Shown one piece after another: positions 58,311-64,000 of a DNA stretch of 64,000 nucleotides. Both the position numbers and the translations under genes were made by a program. Source of the DNA: Paractinoplanes maris. Its GTDB lineage: Bacteria; Actinomycetota; Actinomycetes; Mycobacteriales; Micromonosporaceae. The notes under the pieces were generated by a model that was given only the letters and a program-made list of their open reading frames with translations, had not been told where the DNA came from and ran no database searches. The DNA lies in NCBI RefSeq assembly GCF_023544465.1, contig NZ_JALPVL010000008.1:248001-312000 (forward strand), given 5' to 3'. Every line of letters begins with the position of its first letter. The stretch's first letter is position 1.

Positions 58311-59391
58311 CGCGCAGCAGTCCCGGCAACGGGCCACGCACCGTCCGCTCCTCCACCACATCACGGCGGTGGACGCCGAGGCTGACGTGAACGCGATCAT
58401 CGTGCCCGCCGCGCGGTCGGCCGGCAGCCTCGCGCATGCCACCCGGCTGGCCGCCGAGCTCGGCTGCCCCCTGCTGGTGCTGTGCAGCCTCGAAGCCACC
58501 CCGGCCGGCGTCCGGGCGCAGACCGCCGGTTCCGGGGTCGAGGTGTTCGCGGTCGAATCGCCGGAGACCAGCCGGCTGCCGGTGCTCGAGAGCCGGTTCA
58601 TGCGGTTGGACAGCAGCCTCCGGCGGCAGACCGACACCCCCGGCAAGCGGAACTTCGGCCTGGCCCTGGCCTGGATGGCCGGGTGGGAGCGGGTCCTCTT
58701 CCTGGACGACGACATCGACATCCGGGATGCTTCCGAGGTGCGCCGGGCGGCTGCGCTGCTCGACGACTACGAGGTGGTCGGCCTCGACAATGTCGGCTTC
58801 CCCGACAACTCCGTGGTCTGCCACGCCCACCGCGACACCGGCGGCCACCAGGGGACGTTCATCGGGTCGGGCGCGATGCTGTTCCGCCGGAGCCGGGCGA
58901 CCTCGTTCTTCACGAGCATCTACAACGAGGACTGGTTCTTCCTGCTCGACCCGCACGGGCTGGCCCGGTGTGCGGTCTACGGGACGTTCAGTCAGGCGCG
59001 CTTCGACCCGTACGCGGTCAAGAACCGGGCCGTGACCGAGGAGTTCGGCGACTGCCTGGCCGAGGGTCTGTTCTCCCTGCTGGACGACGGCCGGACGCTG
59101 GACGAGGCGGCCGCCACCCCGTTCTGGGAGGCCTTCCGGGCCGACCGCGAGGAGTTCATCACCGGCATCCTGCGCCGGCTCGACACGGCGCCCGGCATCT
59201 CGGTGTTCCGCCGCATGCAGATGGCCGAGGCGCTGCACGCGGCCCGGGCCGGCCTCCACCAGTTCACCTCGGACGACTGCGTCAGCTACCTCAAGACCTG
59301 GCAGGTCGACAAGCAGGTGTGGCGCACCTGGGTCGAGGCGCTGCCGGTGGGCCTGACGATCGGCGAGGCCTGGACGCACCTGACCTCCTGA
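58279..59391 (+). CDS. glycosyltransferase-like protein (GT-A fold)
   Basis: A 370-residue protein. Its core has WERVLFLDDDIDIRD, a DxD-type metal/nucleotide-sugar motif, followed by a GSGAMLFRRS strand and an acidic catalytic-like IYNEDWFFLLD. This is the general layout of family-2 glycosyltransferases, though the N-terminal region is atypical. There is no transmembrane helix or signal peptide. ATG 58279 lies within the end of the XRE gene in another frame. A regulator and enzyme overlapped like this suggests a dedicated, switchable modification system. Confidence 0.78.
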   Translation: MTAPAVLLPTDAQQSRQRATHRPLLHHITAVDAEADVNAIIVPAARSAGSLAHATRLAAELGCPLLVLCSLEATPAGVRAQTAGSGVEVFAVESPETSRLPVLESRFMRLDSSLRRQTDTPGKRNFGLALAWMAGWERVLFLDDDIDIRDASEVRRAAALLDDYEVVGLDNVGFPDNSVVCHAHRDTGGHQGTFIGSGAMLFRRSRATSFFTSIYNEDWFFLLDPHGLARCAVYGTFSQARFDPYAVKNRAVTEEFGDCLAEGLFSLLDDGRTLDEAAATPFWEAFRADREEFITGILRRLDTAPGISVFRRMQMAEALHAARAGLHQFTSDDCVSYLKTWQVDKQVWRTWVEALPVGLTIGEAWTHLTS

Positions 59392-59454
59392 GCGGCGCGC
59401 ACGGATCTGAGGGCAGGGCATCGTCCGGTACGGATGAGTGAGCACCGGGCCGGG

Positions 59455-60462
59455 TCAGAATTCGACCGGTGGCGCGTTGAACGGGGTGATCACCTGGACG
59501 GCTGAGGGGTTGGTGCGGATCGGGCCGGGGAGCACGCCGTGCGACTGCATGATGGCGTGGCAGGCCCGGCGCAGGTCGGTGCGCAGGTCGTGGTGGAGCA
59601 CGGCCGATAGCTTGCGCTCGCGCAGCAGGGCCGTGTTCTCCCGGTCGAGGTCGTGGGCGACGAAGACGTCGTACGGGTGGTCGCGGAACGCTTCGACGAC
59701 GGCCGCGTTGCCGCCCGCGCCGGCGTAGAGCGAATAGATCCCGCGGACGGCCGGGTTCGCGGTCAGCCGGTCGCGGATGTCCCGGCGTACGGTATCGGGC
59801 CGGTCCTCGGCGTCGGTGACCTCGACGACGCGGCGCCGGGTCTCGGCCCGGAAGCCCGCCTCACGCTCGTCCTCGCCGCGGAACGTGCCGCGGCCGCGCA
59901 CCACGAGCACCTCACCCGGACGGTCGCCCAGCCACTGCTCGATCAGGTAGGCCGCGGTGGCCCCGGCGGCGTGGTTGTCGAGGCCGGCGTAGGTGATGCG
60001 GGGGCTGGTGGGCAGATCGGTCACGAGCGTGACCAGCGGAATGCTGAGCCCGGTGGCCGCCGCGACGATGTCCGGGTGGTCGGGCGCCTTGAGGATGACG
60101 CCGTGCGAGCCACTGCGGCCGGCCCGGTCCAGGGCGGCGACGACCTCCCGTACGGAAGGGCCGTCGAGCAGGTGGAAGCGGGCCCGGACCAGCGCCGGGC
60201 GCAAGCCGGGCAGCTCGGCCTCCAGCGCCGCGCGGATCGTCGTGGAGAAGCGCGGCGGTGCCTGCACGACCACGTCGACGAGGAAAGTCCGGCCGGCCAG
60301 GCGCACCTGGTCACGCTGCCGGTCGAGATCGGTGATGGCCCGGCGCACCTCGCGGACGGTGCTCTCCCGGACGCCACCCCGGCCGTGCAGCACCCGGTCC
60401 ACTGTGGCCTCACTGAGCCCGGCTTGAGAGGCGATCTCGCGGATCCGGTACGGGTGCTTCAT
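59455..60462 (-). CDS. LacI family transcriptional regulator
   Basis: A 335-residue repressor. The LacI helix-turn-helix is at the N terminus (YRIREIASQAGLSEATVDRVLHGRGGVRE). The periplasmic-binding-like effector domain follows (VVVQAPPRFS, LIEQWLGDRPGEVLVVRG, GIYSLYAGAGGN, VFVAHDLDRENTALLRE). The ligand is probably a sugar or small polar compound. It is divergent from the phytanoyl-CoA dioxygenase-like gene across 74 bases with an inverted repeat, so it likely controls that gene and the peptidase behind it. Confidence 0.92.
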   Translation of the reverse strand: MKHPYRIREIASQAGLSEATVDRVLHGRGGVRESTVREVRRAITDLDRQRDQVRLAGRTFLVDVVVQAPPRFSTTIRAALEAELPGLRPALVRARFHLLDGPSVREVVAALDRAGRSGSHGVILKAPDHPDIVAAATGLSIPLVTLVTDLPTSPRITYAGLDNHAAGATAAYLIEQWLGDRPGEVLVVRGRGTFRGEDEREAGFRAETRRRVVEVTDAEDRPDTVRRDIRDRLTANPAVRGIYSLYAGAGGNAAVVEAFRDHPYDVFVAHDLDRENTALLRERKLSAVLHHDLRTDLRRACHAIMQSHGVLPGPIRTNPSAVQVITPFNAPPVEF

Positions 60463-60483
60463 GCGTCCCACGATGATGGGGTT

Positions 60484-60498
60484 TTGAGGGGTTCTCAA
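60484..60498. promoter_or_regulatory. candidate LacI-family operator
   Basis: TTGAG-GGGTT-CTCAA is an inverted repeat in the 74-base gap between the divergent LacI-family and dioxygenase genes. LacI members usually bind such palindromes next to their own gene. Confidence 0.5.
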
Positions 60499-60536
60499 GG
60501 GTCCGTGGCGGCGCACGGAGACCTAGCGTGAGGCCC

Positions 60537-61628
60537 ATGACAACGTGGTTCACCGCCGCCGACTGCGACCTGGAGGACTTCCGGGCGGTCTGCGAGCAGA
60601 AGACGGAACTGACCGGCTACCCGCACGCGACCGACGTCGTCGACAACGTGCTCATCTATCCGGGATCGCTGCCCCGGACCCGCGAGATCCAGGGCGAGCT
60701 GATCCGGGCGCTGCGCGACGGGCCGGGCATCGTGGTGTTCACCGACGCCTTCGCGACCGACGTCGTCGACCGGGCGACCGCCGTGTTCACCGCGCTGATC
60801 GACGAGCAGCGGGCGGCCGGCGTCCAGGGCGGTGACCACTTCGCGAAGCCTGGGGCCAACGACCGGGTGTGGGGCGCGCTCGACAAGTTCGCGTTGCGGG
60901 ACCCGGCGGCGTTCGCCGCCTACTACGACAACCCGGTGCTGGCGCTGATCTGCGAAGCCTGGCTCGGCACCGGCTACCAGGTGACCTCGCAGGTCAACGT
61001 GGTCAACCCGGGTGGCCAGGCGCAGGTGGCGCACCGCGATTACCACCTCGGGTTCATGTCGCAGGAGCAGGCGCTGCGGTATCCGGCCCACATCCACGCG
61101 CTGTCGCCGGTGCTGACGTTGCAGGGCGCGGTCGCGCACGTCGACATGCCGATCGAGACCGGGCCGACGCTGTATCTGCCGCACTCCCAGAAGTACCCGG
61201 CCGGCTACATCGCTTTCCACCAGCCCGAGTTCACCGGCTACTTCGACGCCCACCACGTGCAGCTGCCGCTGAACAAGGGCGACGCCGCCTTCTTCAACCC
61301 GGCCCTGTTCCATGGCGCCGGCACCAACAGATCCACGGGCGTACGCCGGATGGCCAACCTCCTGCAGATCTCGTCGGGCTTCGGCCGCGCGATGGAGGCC
61401 GTCGACCGTACGGCCATGGTGGCCGCGCTCTACCCGGTGCTCCGGACGTACGGCGGCTCGGTCGAGAACGTGATCGCCGCGTCCGCCGAGGGCTACGCGT
61501 TCCCGGCCGACCTCGACCGCGACCAGCCCATCGGCGGACTGGCCCCGCCGACCCAGGCCGAGCTGGTGCGCCGGGCGCTCACCGAGAAGTGGGACCAGGA
61601 CCGGTTCCAGCAGGCACTGCGGGCATGA
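60537..61628 (+). CDS. phytanoyl-CoA dioxygenase (PhyH) family Fe(II)/2-oxoglutarate oxygenase
   Basis: A 363-residue double-stranded beta-helix oxygenase. The iron triad is visible as H166 and D168 in AHRDYH and H259 in LFHGAG. An arginine a few residues later (NRSTGVRR) could bind 2-oxoglutarate. The length suits the PhyH superfamily, whose members hydroxylate small molecules. ATG 60537 is used. It is followed after 28 bases by an M20 peptidase gene and faces a LacI regulator, suggesting a small catabolic operon. Confidence 0.9.
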   Translation: MTTWFTAADCDLEDFRAVCEQKTELTGYPHATDVVDNVLIYPGSLPRTREIQGELIRALRDGPGIVVFTDAFATDVVDRATAVFTALIDEQRAAGVQGGDHFAKPGANDRVWGALDKFALRDPAAFAAYYDNPVLALICEAWLGTGYQVTSQVNVVNPGGQAQVAHRDYHLGFMSQEQALRYPAHIHALSPVLTLQGAVAHVDMPIETGPTLYLPHSQKYPAGYIAFHQPEFTGYFDAHHVQLPLNKGDAAFFNPALFHGAGTNRSTGVRRMANLLQISSGFGRAMEAVDRTAMVAALYPVLRTYGGSVENVIAASAEGYAFPADLDRDQPIGGLAPPTQAELVRRALTEKWDQDRFQQALRA

Positions 61629-61656
61629 TCGGGTCCGTCGCGGGTAGCCGGGCCGG

Positions 61657-63060
61657 GTGCGCGCCTACCTGAACCAGCACCGGGACGACCTGGTGGACGA
61701 ACTGATCGGTTGGATGCGGTTGCGGTCGGTGGCCGGGCTGCCCGAGAACGAGCCCGATCTGCTCCGCTCGGCGAACTGGCTGGCCGGGGCGCTGCGGGCG
61801 ACCGGGTTCCCGACCGTGGACGTGTGGCGGATCGAGGGTGCGCCGGCGGTCTATGCCGAGTGGTGCGAGGCGCCGGGGGCACCGACCGTGCTGATCTACA
61901 GCCACCACGACGTACGGAAGACCGACGACGAGCAATGGGAGGAGACCGCGCCGTTCTCGCCGGCCGTGCGGGACGGCTACGTCTACGGCCGGGGTGGGTC
62001 GGACGCCAAGGGGCAGGTGCTCAGCCACCTCTGGGGTATCCGCACCCACCTGGCGGTCACCGGTCGCGAAGCTCCGGCGGTCAACATCAAGATCCTGGTC
62101 GAGGGTGAGGAGGAGACCGGCTCGGCCCACCTCGCGGACGCTCTCGACCAGCACCGCCACCTGCTCGACTGCGACCTCGTGGTGGTCAGCGACACGCTGA
62201 CCTGGCGGGCCGACCACCCCGCGGTGTGCACGAGCGTGCGCGGCATGATCAGCGCGGAGTTGCGGGTCCTGGGGCCGCTGCGCGACGTGCACAGCGGGGC
62301 CGTGTCGGGTCCGGCGGTCAACCCGGCGATCGAGCTGTCCGCGCTGATCGCCGCGCTGCACGACGACCAGGGGCGGATCACGTTCCCCGGGTTCTACGAC
62401 GACGTCGAGGAGCTGACCGAGGCGCGGCGGGCCGAGCTGGCGGCGCTGCCCTACAGCGACGAGGACTGGCTGGAGCGGTCGGAGACGCGCAGCATCGGCG
62501 GGGAGCACGGCTACACAGTGCTGGAGCGGCTGTGGGAGCGGCCCTCGGTCGAGGTGATCGGGCTGCTGTCGGGGGACCCGGCCGGTCTGCCCCGGGCGGC
62601 GGTGCCGGCGGTGGCCACGGCGCGGCTCAGCATCCGTACGGCGACCGGGCAGCGCGCCGCCACGGTCGAGAAACAGCTGCGGCAGTGGGTGGCCGCTCGG
62701 CTGGACGACAAGGTCGACTACGACTTGACCATCTCGGAGCAGATCTCCCAGGAGCCCTACCGCACGCCGGGCGACCTTCCCGCGCTGGCCGTGCTGGCGG
62801 CCGCGATGGAGGAGGGCTTCGGCCGGCGCCCGGGCCGCATGGGCAACGCCGGCGGCGGTCCGGCTGAGCTGCTGGCCCGCAAGCTCGCCGCCCCGGTCCT
62901 CTTCTTCGGCGTCGGCCTCCCCGAGGACCGCTGGCACGACGACGACGAACGAGTCTCCATCCAGATGCTCCTCAACGGCGCCGCCACCCTGGCCGCTTTC
63001 TGGTCCCGCTTGGGCGCCGACGCCGATCCCCAGGCCGGAAAGGCACGAAGCGCGGACTGA
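61657..63060 (+). CDS. M20 family metallopeptidase (dipeptidase-like)
   Basis: A 467-residue di-zinc peptidase. Ligands and catalytic residues are seen in YSHHDV (H83, D85), GRGGSDAKG (D116), VEGEEETGS (catalytic and ligand Glu) and the C-terminal DRWHDDDE (His). The dimerisation domain lies around residues 190-380. It resembles CNDP/DapE-type dipeptidases that act on short peptides or N-acyl amino acids. GTG 61657 gives the usual start. It is probably transcribed with the PhyH gene. Confidence 0.92.
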   Translation: MRAYLNQHRDDLVDELIGWMRLRSVAGLPENEPDLLRSANWLAGALRATGFPTVDVWRIEGAPAVYAEWCEAPGAPTVLIYSHHDVRKTDDEQWEETAPFSPAVRDGYVYGRGGSDAKGQVLSHLWGIRTHLAVTGREAPAVNIKILVEGEEETGSAHLADALDQHRHLLDCDLVVVSDTLTWRADHPAVCTSVRGMISAELRVLGPLRDVHSGAVSGPAVNPAIELSALIAALHDDQGRITFPGFYDDVEELTEARRAELAALPYSDEDWLERSETRSIGGEHGYTVLERLWERPSVEVIGLLSGDPAGLPRAAVPAVATARLSIRTATGQRAATVEKQLRQWVAARLDDKVDYDLTISEQISQEPYRTPGDLPALAVLAAAMEEGFGRRPGRMGNAGGGPAELLARKLAAPVLFFGVGLPEDRWHDDDERVSIQMLLNGAATLAAFWSRLGADADPQAGKARSAD

Positions 63061-63344
63061 GATACGCCGGCTGGTGCTGCCGCTCGAACAGTTCCTCGAG
63101 GCCGACCGGATGCCGTAGCAGCTTCCCTGCCTGCTCGAAGGCGTCATCGGCCCGCTGGTCGGGGTCTCGCACTCCGCCGCCCACCGGGCCATCGACACCC
63201 TCGGCCCGCTACTCGCACTCGCGCCAGTACGCCGCCGGCCCGAAGACTTACACGATCCTGCGGGACTACCGCCGCGCCGGGCGCATACCCGCGGTCACTG
63301 CTTCAGGCATCGCTCATCTGCACGACATCGCTCTGGCCGACTGA
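63061..63344 (+). pseudogene. decayed IS5-type transposase remnant
   Basis: The last 43 codons before the TGA at 63342-63344 (RQYAAGPKTYTILRDYRRAG, then TASGIAHLHDIALAD) look like the C terminus of actinobacterial IS5-group DDE transposases. The bases before it, in other frames, include a GVSHSAAHRAIDTLGPLL stretch like the N-terminal helix-turn-helix of such enzymes. The catalytic core between is missing. No terminal inverted repeats could be identified. This and the 254 bases that follow (lower GC, no gene seen) fill the space up to the amidohydrolase. Confidence 0.5.
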
Positions 63345-63598
63345 CGCCGCCCACCCGTTTGCCCGGCGCCCGCACCGAGTTACGAGACATCACTCAGGAC
63401 ACCGTGTCAGGGCTTCTTAACGTTCGTCTCAGATTCGCTTGGTACGAATTCGGCATCGGATGAACGAGGCAATCCGCGTGCAGGAGGCAATGATGTCACA
63501 CCCGGGCGCGCCTGGTGACGACGAAGGGTCGAACTGAAGCATCTCGCAGACGTTTGCCGTGCGGATACCACACCACAAGCAGCTGGAAAGAGACTGAC

Positions 63599-64000
63599 AT
63601 GAAGTCCATGGGACGCCGCGGCTTTCTGGCCGCCGCCACGGCACTTGGCGCTGGTGCCGGCTTGTCCACGTATGCCGCTGCTTCGGCAGCCGACGGGAAA
63701 GACGCTCCGGGCAAGACTCCGGACATTGCATTGCGAGACCGGGACCTGCCCTTCATCGGCGTGGAGGAGACCTTTTCGACTCCCACGTTGTTGAAGCTGA
63801 ACTCCATCAATGAGGAGCACATAGCGTTCCTCGAGGAAATTGGTCTTTCGGATCTGGGCCAACGACGCATCGGCGATATGGACGCGGGGGGACTCAACGT
63901 TCAAATCCTCTCTGCTCATACACCGTCCGTACAAAACGTCCCCGGGCAAAGGGGCATCGACCTTGCCTATCGTCTCAACCGGCAACTTGTCGACGGGCCG
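63599..64000 (+). CDS. Tat-exported amidohydrolase-2 family protein (partial, runs off the window)
   Basis: The first 134 codons are present. A twin-arginine signal (MGRRGFLAAATALGAGAG) leads to a mature part starting PFIGVEETFSTP, and DAGGLNVQILSAHTPSVQ follows. The pattern follows gamma-resorcylate decarboxylase-like amidohydrolases, which begin with a metal-binding ExH motif (EEHF). Here that position reads EETF, so the His ligand is replaced by Thr. GGAAAG provides the ribosome site. The GC content is lower than the window average and a transposase remnant lies just upstream, suggesting acquisition by transfer. Confidence 0.78.
   Translation, partial: MKSMGRRGFLAAATALGAGAGLSTYAAASAADGKDAPGKTPDIALRDRDLPFIGVEETFSTPTLLKLNSINEEHIAFLEEIGLSDLGQRRIGDMDAGGLNVQILSAHTPSVQNVPGQRGIDLAYRLNRQLVDGP

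Overview
The window is high-GC actinobacterial DNA. Codon usage is GC-rich, GTG and TTG starts are frequent, and many genes are coupled by ATGA/GTGA overlaps. An SsgB-like sporulation protein, a streptogrisin-type protease, LAL-type LuxR and ECF41/ECF42 sigma factors are all present. Together these suggest a sporulating filamentous actinomycete, most likely Micromonosporaceae (Actinoplanes-like). The genus is inferred, not shown. The content looks chromosomal. There is no prophage, no CRISPR array and no biosynthetic cluster, only a decayed transposase near the right end.

Layout. 1-3.7 kb: TetR regulator, MDR oxidoreductase, and a DGPF protein with its ECF42 sigma factor. 3.8-6.0 kb: Entner-Doudoroff-type operon (membrane protein, KDPG aldolase, KDG kinase). 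6.2-10 kb: a large NACHT NTPase that looks like a stand-alone NLR-type defence protein. 10-13.3 kb: an S66-fold protein lacking its catalytic Ser and His, a dienelactone hydrolase, and an RtcB-PrfH ribosome repair/rescue pair. 13.5-17.3 kb: secreted M14 carboxypeptidase, then molybdenum-cofactor genes (MocA-like, XdhC). 17-22.5 kb: assorted conserved genes and a NarL-type two-component system. 22.6-28.6 kb: zinc-independent L36, secreted S8 protease, a divergent flavin/redox cluster and a streptogrisin-like protease. 28.7-33.3 kb: small membrane, DinB, repeat-helix, beta-lactamase-like, DedA and MBL-fold proteins. 33.4-37.6 kb: a compact membrane-lipid operon (lipid kinase, YihY, tandem PAP2, EEP phosphatase).

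37.7-41.8 kb is the most unusual stretch. A Schlafen/AlbA-type ATP-binding gene is split by one in-frame TGA. An AT-richer spacer with direct repeats follows. Next comes a protein joining an apparently cysteine-less caspase-like domain to an intact-looking EAL (c-di-GMP phosphodiesterase) domain. 41.8-47.4 kb: VOC protein, msrA coupled to a truncated ECF41 sigma gene, a divergent LAL regulator and an M43 metalloprotease. 47.5-50.4 kb: a repeat-tailed helical protein, a cluster of palindromic repeats, tRNA-Val(CAC), a PGPGW membrane protein and ssgB. 50.6-56.9 kb: AraC and Rrf2 regulators, DUF4236, a TPR/Fn3 protein and a NodB-type deacetylase. 57-59.4 kb: an XRE regulator and glycosyltransferase-like operon preceded by two identical inverted-repeat operators. 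59.4-63 kb: LacI regulator divergent from a PhyH dioxygenase and an M20 peptidase. 63-64 kb: transposase remnant and the start of a Tat-exported amidohydrolase.

Recurring themes are immunity or damage-repair proteins (NACHT, RtcB-PrfH, Schlafen-like, caspase-EAL), secreted proteases, and short tandem repeats. The repeats occur inside proteins and also fill two intergenic spaces between convergent stop codons.
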